Shown one piece after another: positions 12,138-23,727 of a DNA stretch of 64,000 nucleotides. A model generated the notes under the pieces. That model made no database searches. It saw only the letters and a list, made by a program, of their open reading frames with translations, and was not told where the DNA came from. This stretch comes from Omphalotus guepiniiformis (Eukaryota > Basidiomycota > Agaricomycetes > Agaricales > Omphalotaceae): the NCBI GenBank assembly GCA_028554645.1, contig JAQOOI010000079.1:1674001-1738000 (forward strand). Reading direction: 5' to 3'. Each line of letters begins with the position of its first letter. Position 1 is the stretch's first letter. The translations under genes and the position numbers were made by a program.

Positions 12138-15100
12138 TCATGAATGCCCGTCCTGTTCATCACTATCGTCAACGTCGTGAATAGTTTCGTCAAATGAGTA
12201 TGGCAGAGGAACTTCTCGAGTGACTCGATACTGATCCATGTTACCCAGATGTTCATTTTCCAGACGGACTGAGGTAAGAAGACTTTGAGTTTCGTAAGAA
12301 GTGTGGGGGCGAATAGAAGACGACATACAAAAATTCCACTGGCATCTTCGTAGCATCTCCAGGAATCCCACAATGAACAAACGTACGTACATGTCGGGCC
12401 CATTGACTGGAATGTAGATAACCCAAATAAATCTTATTAAAAGATTAGTGATCTGTGGCAAAAATGAATCAACGTTCTTCGCCATGTGCACGACAATGCG
12501 TAACTCACAATCGCGAAATAGTATGACTACCAACGCAAAAAAAAAAATTCAGATCCAGACTCTCAGCTCAACAAAACAACTCACGTATATGTAGTTACTA
12601 TAAATCAACTCTGCTCTAAGCAAGGGATATTTCACGTGTGGTCGCAATAGGGACCAATCCATCCAGAAGTCCTGTACCGGTACCATTGAGACCATAGCCA
12701 AGAGTCAAGAATAGGAAGGAGATACAAACCCATGCAGCAGCATATGCGGAATATATTGTACCGAAAAGACACCAAGCAGCGAAACTCGCGGTATGAGTGC
12801 TACTACCTACAAAACCGTTTTTCCGATAAGAACCAACGCAAACTGAATGGCGGAAACGAAGAAAAATTACATACCTTGGTGTCTCCAGATGTAGTAACAG
12901 AGATAGTAGATGATTCCAGAACCGTACTTTCCTCCCTACATAAGTAGGACCATCATCAAGAAGAAATGTCTCCGTAGTCATGGCGAGAGAGAACGCACAT
13001 TGATCAAGTGTGTAATAAGCTTCGAATCAGCGTAACGTTTAATACTTTGGACCACGCGCGCAAGAAGAGGAAGTATTGCAAGAACAAAAGCCGCTGGCCA
13101 TGCATTACTGGTCGACCCGCATTTGCGCCAATTTTCGAAATCGCGAGCGTAGACACACGCGAAGATGTACAGATCGGAAAGAGTGAAGGTGAGACTGCAT
13201 ATTTGATCGCTACTCGCAGCGTTAGAATTGCGGGGGTCCGATGACACGGAATGAGTGAATTGACAAAGAACCCAAGCAAGTGAACAACTTACCCCATCCA
13301 GAAATCGGTGAACTGTAAGGCGAAGGAGAAGTAGCCGTGAATCAGAAACGTCAATCAACGATTCAGTTTGATCACACACCTCGACTCTGCGGGTACCCGA
13401 AAGGAACAACTTCGCCAAATTCTTGATAAGCCAGAAACGCGACGATTTGAAAGAGACGTTGAAGGGGTCGAACATCGTCACCGCGGCGAACCCGAGCCAA
13501 ACCAGTGGCCATATGTGAGGTGATGCCCCAGGAGCACCAACCCGCGTGAAGGATAGCCAGAACGCATAACAAAGTGTTGCGAGTAGCAAGCTCGGTATCT
13601 GTGTTGTGGTAACGGTACAATCGATTGAAGCCGTCAGAGAATGAAACACACTATAAACGGAACAAAGGTACTTCGAAGTACTCGCGGTGATCAAGGCGGG
13701 TCCGTGTGTCCAATTCTAAATGAAAACGATCAGTCTAGGATTTTAATCGAACGGAGATTCTGGTTCTACCGACCGAAGATGAAGACATAGTTGATGCGTG
13801 CACGGGACCACACCAATAGGTTGAGTCCAACTAACAAAGAAAACAACACAGGTATCAACAGAACGCCGTAAAGAAACAGAAGTGCATCCCATCCAGGGAT
13901 GCTCGCTCGAGTCTCAGGCTGAAAACCTATGTACACGGAGAATCGTGTACGAATGGAAAGTTCACCGTTATTTCGTAAATCCTGAAGGAGAACAGCCAAA
14001 GAACTTACTTTGTACGAGACCAGATACGAGAGCTGGTACGGCCAACCCTAGAAGAAGGCCCGTCCTGAAGGTGCTGAAATGGTGACTTTTGTACATCGAA
14101 CTTGCACGTAGACGTGTCATTGCCCTCTTCTTGTCACCGCGAGCTGTCGCAAAGCATAACAACCAAAGTGTTAGACAAGGGGGAACATTGAGTGCAAGAG
14201 GGGTACCCAAATACGCACCAAAACGGCTGGCGAAGAGCTCCTCCATCTCTGCCATCATCACCCGGAGAGCCTTGTCCGAGGCGAACCCACTAGTTTCCAC
14301 CTGAGGTACATGAATCACATTTCATTCAGAACAGTCCAGCGAGCGGGCTTTCGTACCCTTTCAGTCATGTAGGCATGTTGAGCCGGAATCTATAACAAGG
14401 AAGAACATCTTTTCTTCAATGCCAGCGTCAAACCTGAGAACATTTGATACTGACTGACCTTCGTAACTTTTTCAAACTTCTTCAGCGCCTTACGAAAACC
14501 AGTTATATTGAGAACCTGTATAGATCCACCGTGAGTTCCTTCGTGTTTTAGATTAAAAATATCCAGGGCAAACCCTATAATTGTGCAGCATCTCCAGGCC
14601 CCTGTGATAGGGTCAAAGAATCAGTATATGCATGCTGGCAACATTAGACGGGGCCTCACCGATAGTGTTCCAGAACCGCCTTCTTCAGCTTTTTCCTCGC
14701 GTTTTGGTACTCATCCGGATCGAAAGCTCTGCGGCTGCGAAATGCTCTCGCACGCTCTGCACGATTGCTTGAAGTTCTTCTTGAATTTGAAGGTCTGTCC
14801 TCGATGTCGCTTGTGTGACCTTCGCTAGATGACTTTTCTTCATTCCGAGTTTCTGCAAGGTCTGTGTCTGTGTGTCGTTTTGACGTGTCACCTTTGAGCT
14901 TGGACACAAGATTGAAGTTAAGGCCCACAGACCATCGGCTGCTCTGGGTGTCGTGAGCCGCCTGACTTGAGAGTCAGATAGTATACCACAAAGAAAGATT
15001 TCTCGAGCTTACATGAAACTGTTGTCTGTGGTAGTTAAGTTCATTCAGCTGCTCCTCTAGCAGTTTCGTCCGAGCCTGCATTGCCTTCTCCCTATCAAAG

Positions 15101-15962
15101 TAGAATTTCTCAATCTTCTCGAGCTCCGCATCGAGGGTATTGAAAAAGGTAGCCTCTACAGGGGAGAGAAGTGGAAGTAAAGCGTGCATGGGTATCGAAT
15201 CGGCGAAAGGACGTGTAGATTGTCGAAAAGTCGAGTTTGCTATGCGGGATGAAATGCGGGATGAAAAGGTATCAATGACAATGATCACTCAGGGACTCAG
15301 ATTAAGCCTGACATACCTCCTCGAGACAAGAATCCTCTACTGCTCTGACTCTTTGGCTTCCGCGGGGTGACACTGCTATTTGTTCGCGGACGAGTTAATT
15401 GGTTCGCAGTTGCAGGCTGCTTTCGCTGACCCGTCTGAGATAGACGAGTCGAAGACGTCTTTCGTGAGACTTGCTCTGTCCGTTCACTTAGCTCCCACAT
15501 ACCCATCCCAGCATCGTGATGCATGCGAGAGGACGAAGGCTCTTCAATGATGCGTTCATTAACGTCTTCTTCAGGCTCTGGTGTGCCAGGTAGATGCGTC
15601 TGAGAGTCAGAAGGTGACGCCACGAGATTCCGGGACTCATGCCATTTTCGAATGGCTGTTATACGTTTCTTCAGTCCACGGTAATCGCTATAGACAATAT
15701 ACAGTCTCTTTGCTCAGTGATTGAATGATACGATTCGGGGGATTCTCTGACACATAGGCCCGTTTCCATTCTGGAGTCTGGAGTAGAGATTTTTCGTCAG
15801 AGGGAACTAAATCCTTTTTTTTTTTCATCGTGACAATGACAAATTTACGCGTACCTGGGTGTCCTGAAGATATCTTCATTGATTCCGAAATAAGGGACAA
15901 ATTGATTGAATCACTTTGCTGAACGACAAGATGTAAAGTACTACTCACCGAGCAAATTTCAT
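12138..15962 (-). CDS. SYG1/XPR1-type SPX-EXS phosphate exporter
   Basis: The minus-strand gene encodes an N-terminal SPX domain, which senses inositol pyrophosphates, and a C-terminal EXS membrane domain; the family includes yeast Syg1 and human phosphate exporter XPR1. The start reads MKFAR and, through a 19-nt exon (YLQDTQ), TPEWKRAYVDYRGLKKRI, the SPX signature. A Ser/Arg-rich insert follows, then LSPVEATFFNTLDAELEKIEKFYFDRE and, after a second polar insert, the SPX end (LHNYRVLNITGFRKALKKFEK). The EXS part has several hydrophobic helices and closes with IYIPVNGPDMYVRLFIVGFLEMLRR and RLENEHLGNMDQYRVTREVPLPY. The C-terminus is acidic. It is convergent with VPS16 and divergent from the aryl-alcohol dehydrogenase. 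Phosphate export is inferred from the family. Confidence 0.92.
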
Positions 15963-16861
15963 GGTTTTCCTCGCCAGCAAGACGGAAAGTAGAAGGAGAA
16001 ACGAAATGAGGAACACTTCAATTTTTGGTATGGTCAAAGCATCCGGACTACCGGTACGAAAGGCCGGATCTCCCAATCGGTTACCTACTTAGACGCCGAC
16101 ACGGCCACGTGCGTGGGCGCTAACGCTTCGTTCCTCGCTCTCACTCAGACCCGACTCAGACTGTAAGTTTTCTGGACGGCTCAGAACTGAGAAGATTTCT
16201 GAGAACTTACAGGGAGGAATCGTACTCGAACGGATTATTCTGACTTGCTTGAATCATTCCTACTCTGCCTCTCGTCTGCTGTGGCGCAGGAAGTTATCTC
16301 GAAATGCTATTACCAACAAACCGTCGACGGTACACTTGCACATACTAAACATTTCAGATACGGAAGAATGGAGTATCTGGGACAGCCTCTTGGTGCTGAA
16401 GAACAGTATTTTCACCCGTGTCGATCACGACTCGATTCCGATGTGGACGGTACTCGAGAAATCGCTACTGGCTTTTATCTTCAGATTGCGGTCTAACTCG
16501 TACGTGTTTAGTCCATCTCAAAACACCTCATGACGAATAACCTCGGCTTGCGCGCGCTTCTTTTCTCAAAGGAATATAGTAACCACGCAATATTCTCAGC
16601 CGCAACTGCTGTAGCCTATAGGCTGATGTCAACAGAAGTACGAAAATTGAGAATAGCACCGAATGAAACCAACGTGATTGAATACCGGCAATATTTATCT
16701 GATACCGATACAAAAAGCGAGGCGGACGAGGTGCTTGCCATTGGGACGCGCAACTCACCGGCTGGGGCGTTTAGATGATGGCATTATACAACATCTCCAG
16801 CAGGATCTCGGATAGCTTCCGAGCAATTTGCTAGGTGTGTTTGGTGGCTGAGACATTCCAG
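15963..16861. other. divergent promoter spacer, no gene recognised
   Basis: This lies between the 5' ends of the SYG1-like gene (minus) and the aryl-alcohol dehydrogenase (plus). Frames up to 94 codons occur but overlap one another and have no family resemblance. Confidence 0.5.
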
Positions 16862-16867
16862 TATAAA
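16862..16867 (+). promoter_or_regulatory. TATA box of the aryl-alcohol dehydrogenase gene
   Basis: TATAAA lies 76 nt before the start codon at 16938, a normal fungal core-promoter distance. Confidence 0.55.
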
Positions 16868-16937
16868 GGCGTCGAATTTCATATTCTACTTCCTCAGTTC
16901 CTACGATCCTATTATCAGCATCTCTCAAGAATCTACA

Positions 16938-18434
16938 ATGTCATTTCTTCAACCTGCACCCGAACCCGCTACAAAGCTCGGTTTATACCGAATTCTGTCA
17001 CCGAATGCTAGCGTGCGGGTATCACCCATCTGCCTAGGCGGAATGAGCATCGGAGACAAGTGGACTGGTTATATGGGCTCTATGGACAAGGAAGGTAGTT
17101 TCAAGCTTCTCGATGCTTACTACGAGATGGGTGGCAATTTCATCGATACTGCCAACATCTAGTAAGTCATTCTACGACACTTTCCCAGAACCTCTGCTGG
17201 TATGCTGAATACCGGCGTTTTAGTCAATTTGAAAGCTCAGAAGAGTTCCTTGGTGAATGGATGGAGACACGCGGAATTCGCGACCAGATCATTCTTGCAA
17301 CCAAGGTAAGCTTTGTCGCTGACCCGGCGGCGATTTAACTAAATCATTGTCAATGTTTAGTACACGAATAATTACAAGCTCTCCCAACTGAATGTCCCTC
17401 AGCAAGTCAACTACATGGGTAACGGCGCGAAATCGCTTTATCTCAGTGTCGAAGCCAGCTTGAAGAAATTGCGAACTTCTTACATCGACATCCTCTACGT
17501 TCACTGGTGGGATTTCGAGACCTCCGTCAAGGAGGTGATGGACAATCTCCATAATCTCGTTGTCCAAAGAAAAGTCCTCTACCTGGTTCGTATTCGAAAT
17601 TCTTATTCCACTGCTTCCTATTGTCGAGACTGAATATCTGACTTTCATAGGGTATCTCAGACGCACCTGCCTGGGTCGTTGCACGGGCGAATCAATACGC
17701 AGACGACCACGGCAAGACCCCATTCGTGATATACCAAGGAAAATGGAGCATAATGGATCGTTCATTCGAGCGCGACATCATTCCTATGGCTCGCAATATG
17801 GGTTTGTATTACGACTCGTTTTTCAACGGCCACTCGTAAATTCCTAACGCCTTTCTCAGGTCTGGCACTCGCTCCTTGGGGTGTCCTTGAATCAGGTCTG
17901 CTACGCACGGACGCGGAGGAGCAGAAACGCCGGGAGACAGGCGAGAAAGGACGGGCGTTGATGCGGGAGAGCTGGGAGCGCACGGAAGACGAAGTGAAGA
18001 TGTGTCGGGCACTGGAGAAGGTTGCTCAGGAGGTTGGCGCAAAGAGCATTACCTCGGGTACGTAGTGGTCCTCAAAGCAAGGTGTTCATTTCTCATTCAT
18101 ATCAATATAGTCGCCATCGCTTATGTGATGCAGAAGACACCCTACGTCTTCCCAATCATTGGAGGCCGGAAGGTAGAGCACCTCCGAGACAACGTCGAGG
18201 CTCTGAGTATCAGCCTGAGCGACGAGCAGATCAAATACCTCGAGAGTATACTTCCGTTCGACCCTGGGTTCCCGACTTCTATTATTGTGAGTTGTTCATG
18301 AATACGCTTGACTTGCTGCAAGAGGTCTGACGTCTGACTACTCCTAGGGTGACGGCTCGCAACCCATGCTCTTGGCCAAAGCCACTGCGCAGACACAAAG
18401 GATGCCTTTCCCCAGTGCTCTCCGCCCTGCGTAG
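16938..18434 (+). CDS. aryl-alcohol dehydrogenase, aldo-keto reductase family
   Basis: An NADP-dependent aldo-keto reductase of the fungal AAD group, which interconverts aryl aldehydes and alcohols such as veratraldehyde and is associated with lignin-derived aromatics. The barrel opens with [17 protein letters not shown]. The catalytic Asp and Tyr fall in [21 protein letters not shown], the Lys in IILATKY, and the His position in [17 protein letters not shown]. The C-terminal cofactor-binding part contains [34 protein letters not shown] and [13 protein letters not shown]. Length is about 385 residues, normal for the group. Introns are about 50-65 nt, the last just before [13 protein letters not shown] box precedes the start. 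No secondary-metabolite cluster is visible around it. Substrate is inferred. Confidence 0.92.
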
Positions 18435-18879
18435 ATATGTTCTGACATGATTGTATTTTCTGTAATGATAAAGATATCCCGCGACATGATGTTTTCTGGA
18501 AAACTTGCTGCTATACTAACTAGCTCGACTGAGAGTTGGCAACCAGGATGAAAAATGAGGAATTGAGGTCACCGAGAAAAGCAAGCAGCATTATCACAAG
18601 GGGATATATGCAACGTCAATCCCTGAGGCCTGAGTAAGCGTAGTACTTCGCCGCGGCGCTCAGCGTTGCCAAAAGCGCGTATGTCACAGGACATGTGATG
18701 TTACTGTCACGTTTCTTACACTGCGTTTTTTCAACTCAATCTCGATATTCCCTAGCGCCAACCTAGAGCTCTGAACAAGCCAATGCCAGCTTTCACGCTT
18801 GTGCTACATACGTGCAAAACTTCTTGACAATCGCATAAGTTTCTATGGCTTCACGGCGTCCTCTATTCCAGATGTGACG
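18435..18879. other. no gene recognised
   Basis: The spacer after the aryl-alcohol dehydrogenase, leading into the left edge of the duplicated F-box unit at about 18880. Confidence 0.5.
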
Positions 18880-19011
18880 ATGTCTAATTCGTTATCTACC
18901 CCCAACGAGAAACTGAAAATGGTTTCAATACGGGATGAGGAACACGCGTTGGACGAAGAATATCGGAACGTCATGCGGCTTGTGGACGGGATTGACTTAT
19001 CCAGGTGTTAG
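18880..19011 (+). CDS. short uncharacterised frame upstream of F-box copy 1
   Basis: A charged frame of about 43 codons (MSNSLSTPNEKLKM then acidic) precedes a likely continuation near 19010-19105, which contains TVQDWIRIQKEG and ends in TGA. The corresponding sequence at 25262 has an early stop and frameshifts, so only copy 1 could encode a protein. No family is recognised. It may be a relic of a gene that travelled with the F-box unit. Confidence 0.25.
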   Translation: MSNSLSTPNEKLKMVSIRDEEHALDEEYRNVMRLVDGIDLSRC

Positions 19012-19483
19012 ACAGACTGTCCAGGACTGGATCAGGATACAGAAGGAGGGACTGAGGAATGTAGGAGAGATTTACGACGTTTGGGATGAACCAGGGACTG
19101 ACTGAGTCGTTGGTACTTCAAACTGGTGTCATAGCTCTCGCAGTTTCATTAGGTGAGTCAGGGAAGAAGGAGACCAAGGGATGAGACTCGCTGACCCCTC
19201 TCTCTCTCTAGGGGCTAAAATCTTCAAATTCCCCACTAGAGACAACAGGGAATCGACCGGAAACGTGCATACACGCGCTCAGACGTGCAAAACTGCATGC
19301 CGTTGTGATTATATATATATCGTTACGGTATATGGATCAACTCGATATCTTTTCCTCGCTGTTCCTATCTGTCTACCACCCTACCCCTCCTTTTGTGGCG
19401 CTTGTGGGTCAACGACTCAAAAGCACTGCCACGCTCGAAACTGAAACTGACCCTCCGAATCTGTGCCTTGCCACTGTCGATAG

Positions 19484-19490
19484 TATATAA
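19484..19490 (+). promoter_or_regulatory. TATA box of F-box copy 1
   Basis: TATATAA lies 41 nt before the start codon at 19525. The same motif at the same distance precedes copy 2 (25884, start 25925). Confidence 0.6.
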
Positions 19491-19524
19491 CAGCAAGCAT
19501 TCGGGGGTAGAAACTCCAGTTAAA

Positions 19525-20568
19525 ATGTCTACTTCACTACCAGTCGAACTTGTCGAACACATTATCAGTGACCTTTGGTCTCAAGACCTCTCTACTCATG
19601 ATCGCGCCACGTTCATGAAATCATCCGTCCTCGTTAACACTACTTGGGCTAACATCTTCCTGGGTGTATCCTGTAAAGACGTGCACATCCCCAGTGCAGG
19701 CTACGCGCTTTACTTTCTCTCCATCCTCCGTGGCGAATCTCCTTTTTATAACCACTTTGCCCAAGGAACAGAATTCCTGGACAGTCATTGCCGTTCAATC
19801 TCATTCCAACGCGACAATAACTCACTCTACCCGGAACCTCATAGTTCAAAGGAGCATCCAATGTCGCTAGCCATCTATGCAGTCTTCCAAGCGTTGTTTC
19901 ACTCGCCATTCACACTCTCCGAACTTCGTCGGGTTTCTATCCAATACAACAACTGCTTGCAGGAAGATTTATTCACACGGAATAAATTCATCGGGTTTCC
20001 ACCTCAGATTACAGACCTCGAGCTCGAGTTCAACTATCACCAGAACACGCCTCCGCATGTAGTGGAAGCGATCTTGTCGAGCCAAAAGTCGGTGGGATTA
20101 GTACCCGGAACCATGAAGAGTGTTCGTCGGCTGCAAGTAATTGGGGTTAGTGAGGGCGTTATCAGCGAATTGGCGATGGCGTGCCCGAATGTGGAAGATT
20201 TTGAAGTGATAGAGGAAGATTGGATATTTGACGATGATTGTGATTCGGAGACAGATGAAGGATATGAGGAGGTTGATTATGATTCGGAGACGGACGAAAC
20301 AAACGAGGGCGGTGATTATGATATGGAGATGGACGAATCAATTGTGGGCGGCGATTACCACTCGGAGACAGACGAAGTAAGAGTGGATGTGATCGAGAGT
20401 ACGGACTCGGAGGTTCTCTCCTCCTTCATGGAAATTTGTTGCCCAGAAACATCATCAGTGTTTCCTATCAAATCTTTCTCTTTTTACTTTATCTTTGGCT
20501 GTTTGTTTTTCTTCAATTTGTCGATATCTTTATATTTGATAGCTATTTTGTATACATACAGATTTTGA
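19525..20568 (+). CDS. F-box-like protein with acidic repeats, copy 1
   Basis: A single-exon protein of 347 residues. The N-terminus MSTSLPVELVEHIISDLW matches the F-box start (LPxELxxxI) of fungal F-box proteins, which recruit substrates to SCF ubiquitin ligases. A middle region with PQITDLELEFNYH and SVRRLQVIGVSEGVISELAM resembles degenerate leucine-rich repeats. Residues of about 230-290 form an acidic tandem repeat based on DSETDE, with a period near 15 residues. The C-terminus is a strongly hydrophobic Phe/Ile-rich segment that could span a membrane. The start was chosen at ATG 19525 because the paralogue aligns from that Met. Two further copies exist (25925-26941, and the window end). 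The SCF role is inferred only from the F-box. Confidence 0.75.
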   Translation: MSTSLPVELVEHIISDLWSQDLSTHDRATFMKSSVLVNTTWANIFLGVSCKDVHIPSAGYALYFLSILRGESPFYNHFAQGTEFLDSHCRSISFQRDNNSLYPEPHSSKEHPMSLAIYAVFQALFHSPFTLSELRRVSIQYNNCLQEDLFTRNKFIGFPPQITDLELEFNYHQNTPPHVVEAILSSQKSVGLVPGTMKSVRRLQVIGVSEGVISELAMACPNVEDFEVIEEDWIFDDDCDSETDEGYEEVDYDSETDETNEGGDYDMEMDESIVGGDYHSETDEVRVDVIESTDSEVLSSFMEICCPETSSVFPIKSFSFYFIFGCLFFFNLSISLYLIAILYTYRF

Positions 20569-20844
20569 ATGTTTCATGGACATTTTTGTTGTCAATCTCC
20601 ATTTAGTATTTGCGTTCAAAGTAAAGAAAAAACCAACAAGTGTCCGTGTTGTATGATATGTACAGTAGCCAAAATAGAAAGGGCATACATCAGCTAAAAG
20701 CCGTCGACGTGCTCACGATTTTCAGCCATTTTACAAGCGTAACCGTAGGTCAGTCAATGCATGCATATTGATAAGTGCGCCACAGAACATTTTGGCCAAT
20801 GCTTTGGAAAAATCAACCCTGGTAGTTAACCAGTTTTTCGGGAA

Positions 20845-21075
20845 CTACATCATTAACGATCGCACTAAGCCTGCTTTCTGCTTGTTCGTTGTTAGAGTGT
20901 CCAAGACCGACGCGCTTCCGGGCTTCATATTGACATCGATGTCTTTGTAGACAAGTTTCTCGGCCTCAGCTTGAAATAATCGATGTACTCGGGCCAGGAC
21001 TGTAGCTCATTAGGTAGACATAGCGACACGATATGGCGTATTGGTTCTGGTGGTAGAGACTGAATAATGTTCAGA
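20845..21075 (-). pseudogene. F-box protein relic with a frameshift
   Basis: On the minus strand one frame reads LPPEPIRHIVSLCLPNELQ, an F-box N-terminus. After a shift of reading frame near 21000 it continues as VLARVHRLFQAEAEKLVYKD and further coding-like sequence with LDTLTTNKQKAGLVRSL, ending in TAG at 20845-20847. This matches the common Agaricomycete F-box layout in which VLARVxRxFQxEAExLxY follows the F-box. It differs from the duplicated F-box genes nearby. A small intron cannot be excluded as the cause of the shift, but the short remaining length argues for a relic. Confidence 0.55.
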
Positions 21076-21280
21076 ATGAAAACTGAAGAGTGTCAAGTGG
21101 ATACGTACGATCTGGCTGTCGCCCCGTCAGTAACTGCAATGACTAAGCACTTGATGAGGCCTTGCAAGCGGCGGGCGCCGATGCCGCTACGCAGTCTGCA
21201 TCTCTCAAGCATTTTCCCCAGTCTCTCTCCCTTAGGGCCCCTTAGCAGACTCCTGGAGCTCAGCTGGCCTCCCACATAAC

Positions 21281-21295
21281 GGCACTACCCAGATC
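21281..21295. repeat. target-site duplication, left copy
   Basis: GGCACTACCCAGATC lies immediately before the T19 tract and is repeated exactly at 21727-21741, which marks the boundaries of the retroposon between them. Confidence 0.75.
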
Positions 21296-21726
21296 TTTTT
21301 TTTTTTTTTTTTTTAAATTCTTCATTTAACCACTAGCAGGCAAGTCTTAGTGCCAAGGCGTGGGGGACATGTTACATACTACAAGAGAATGCCTATCCCA
21401 ATCAGACGTATTTTTTTGTTATTTTTCCCCTCTTTTCCTTCCCTATAGATTGTGTGTGGAGCTAATATCGATCATTGATAGCAGCGGGTGTGAGTCAACG
21501 GTTGTGGGTCATCGGTTTCGGCCAAAGCCAGGTGTGGTATTCGTGGGGGAATCAGGATTCGATCCTGTGACCATGTCTGCAACTTTGTCAGGCATTGGTC
21601 ACGTGGAAGAGCTGACGTGGTGCTACCACAACACGTTTCCAGCTGAACCCTTGAGGTTCGACGCACATTGCGGAGCTGTGTATCTATCTATCTATCTATC
21701 TATCTATCAACACCACCAGGTCCCCC
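21296..21726 (-). mobile_element. SINE-like poly(A) retroposon (431 bp)
   Basis: Read on the minus strand, a 431-bp segment ends in a 19-nt poly(A) tract (T19 at 21296-21314 on plus) and is bounded by perfect 15-bp direct repeats. These are the marks of target-primed retrotransposition. Its 5' part contains seven GATA units (21681-21708). The sequence GGATCGAATCC, about 200 nt in, resembles a Pol III B box, and the flanking CAGG/CCTG could form a T-arm. There is no open frame of note. A tRNA-derived SINE is the best fit; a 5'-truncated LINE or a processed transcript is possible. Confidence 0.65.
21681..21708. repeat. (TATC)7 microsatellite
   Basis: Seven perfect tandem TATC units near the 5' end of the retroposon. 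Confidence 0.9.
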
Positions 21727-21741
21727 GGCACTACCCAGATC
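21727..21741. repeat. target-site duplication, right copy
   Basis: Exact copy of the 15-bp sequence at 21281-21295. Confidence 0.75.
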
Positions 21742-22151
21742 ATCTTCCCGAGTTTGAGGCCAGGCCAGGTACATCAGTTGCATCTGGGTACGTCGTCCTG
21801 TGGAAGCATCCTTGGCGCAAAGTTTGCTCTGGTGGCACCAGAAGGGCTTTGAGTGAAGGCGTGATTTGGTAGGTGGCCGCCTGTGGCCGCATGCTTACTT
21901 TGCTTTCTCTGAGAATCGATATTCATACTTAGAGCACATAGAGTTTTAAAGGAACTCGTCCGAAGGCCGAGCTTGAAGAACGCTGGAGAAGAGCAAACAC
22001 CGGCTGGAATTAGAAATTTGTTCCCGCTGTTTTCAATCAAGCGCCCAAACAGCTCTTCTTAGAATCTTCACCTGATCTTCACTAACTTCACGCCGCCAGT
22101 TACCTGAACTTTATGACGATCTATTGACCTCTGCTTGTTACTCGTTTTTCT

Positions 22152-22157
22152 TATAAA
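22152..22157 (+). promoter_or_regulatory. TATA box of the nitrilase gene
   Basis: TATAAA lies 50 nt before the start codon at 22202. Confidence 0.5.
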
Positions 22158-22201
22158 GTCAATCTCCACAGATGGACTGACCCAAAACACCTTGTTCAAC
22201 C

Positions 22202-23561
22202 ATGTCCATCACGAAAGTCGCCGCTGTACAAGCTGAACCTGCATGGTTTGATCTCGAGGCTGGTGTATCAAAAGTCATAGCTCTTGTTCAAGAAGCAGCT
22301 TCGAACGGTGCTCAGCTCATTGGATTCCCCGAGTCCTTTATTCCTGGATATCCAGCGAGCATCTGGGCCAAAGGCTTTGATCCCGTGTTTCTTACCAAGT
22401 TCCAAAAGAATTGCCTTAGCGTAACGTCTCCGCAGTACAGCAAGATTCGCAAGGCCATTCGCGATATTGGCACCATCTGGTGAGTAGGGTGCCCTAGATG
22501 TAACCAAATATTATTGACGACTTTTGAATCCTTCAGGGTTGTGTTGGCCTTCACCGAACGGGACGGTCAGAGTATGTATGAAGCTCAGAGTATCATCGAT
22601 CCTCAAGGTAAAGTGCTACTTCATCGACGTAAGTTGAAAGCCACGGGCCAGGAGCGTACAATCTGGGGCGATGCACCTGGTAGGTCTCCAGCCTCAGCAG
22701 GTCTAAAGATTGGTATCTCATGCAACTGGCAGCTGACTCCCTCACGAGCGCTGTCCCTGCTTCAAAAGAAGGTCCTATAATCGGATGCTTGAATTGCTGG
22801 TGAACTTCCACTTACTCCTGACTCTCTACACATGACCGTCGGAGAGTGGCTTACACTTTTGATATATTTTAGGGAACATCTCCAGCCGTTGCTCAAATAT
22901 CATCATATTACCCTTGGAACGCAAATTCATGTTGCTAGTTGGCCCTACATGCATTCACTCGCTCAGGGTACCCCATCACAGTTTTCCTCTGAAGTGCAAG
23001 ATACACTGTCGAGGTCGCTGGCGATTGAAGGTCAGATGTTTGTTATACAGAGCACGCAAATGATTCGTCTTGAGAATGCGGCTGCAGCTGGGTATGTTTT
23101 ACTAAAATGACCAATGTACCATGCATACTTATTTGAATGTCTAGAGTCGAAGGCACCTCCTGGGCCAAGGTATTTCAGATTGTTCTGATTTCAATGGTCC
23201 ACTGTATTCTGACATGTTATGAATATTCAGCCCGGAGGCGGATTCACTGCCATCTACGGTCCTTCAGGAAACAAGATGGCTGAATGTACTAATTCCGAAG
23301 AAGAAACTATCATCTATGCTGACATCGATATGGATGACATTGTCACTGCTAAACTTATGGGTGACACGACTGGACACTAGTACGTCGTTCTCAACTGTGA
23401 CACGCCGAATGACTTAGCACTTTCACAGTTCACGACCTGATCTCCTCTCGCTGATGGTATGTCCCCCATCTACACCGGAGTCTCCAACCAAGGTTGTGAA
23501 GACGGGTAACGACTCTTCCGGTTACAAATTGTTGTCGAAGATACCGGATCTTGAAGATTGA
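22202..23561 (+). CDS. nitrilase (carbon-nitrogen hydrolase)
   Basis: A member of the nitrilase branch of the C-N hydrolase superfamily, which hydrolyses organic nitriles to acids and ammonia. All three catalytic residues are visible: Glu in GFPESFIPGYP, Lys in LLHRRKLKAT, and Cys in CLNCWEHLQPLLKY. The Cys segment appears only after removing an intron of about 50 nt (GTAGGT at 22681) and a second intron before GGAACATCTC. Other family blocks are TERDGQSMYEAQSIIDPQG, SWPYMHSLAQ, SLAIEGQMFVIQSTQ and PGGGFTAIYGPSGNKMAEC. The C-terminus ends SKIPDLED. The family is common in fungi, often for cyanide or aromatic nitrile detoxification; the substrate here is unknown. It sits between F-box copy 1 and a truncated MFS gene, where the related segment at 61-64 kb instead has the MFS 3' half. 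Confidence 0.92.
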
Positions 23562-23727
23562 ATTTTGAAGGCTCTCATTTCACCTTTGCGCTAATAAAGG
23601 ACATGGTACAAGAAACTAAGTTACATAGTTAGTACAGAATGGTTGTATGTTCCAATGATCAATGACATCTTCACTGCTTTCAGACTGAGATGAAGTAAAC
23701 AATGAAAGAAGTTTCGCTCGTTCACTT

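Larger units (their letters stand above)
18880..20460 (+). repeat. direct repeat, copy 1 (F-box unit)
   Basis: This stretch and 25262-26860 are recognisably the same sequence in the same orientation. They share a short upstream frame beginning MSN, a leader with CT-rich tracts, a TATA box and the F-box gene. The offset is about 6.4 kb. Similarity is highest inside the F-box coding region and lower in the upstream frame, which is broken in copy 2. Confidence 0.9.

Noticed and set aside
21681..21708. (TATC)7 as part of a CRISPR-like or other array
   Set aside because: A plain tetranucleotide microsatellite with no spacers; the organism is a eukaryote.
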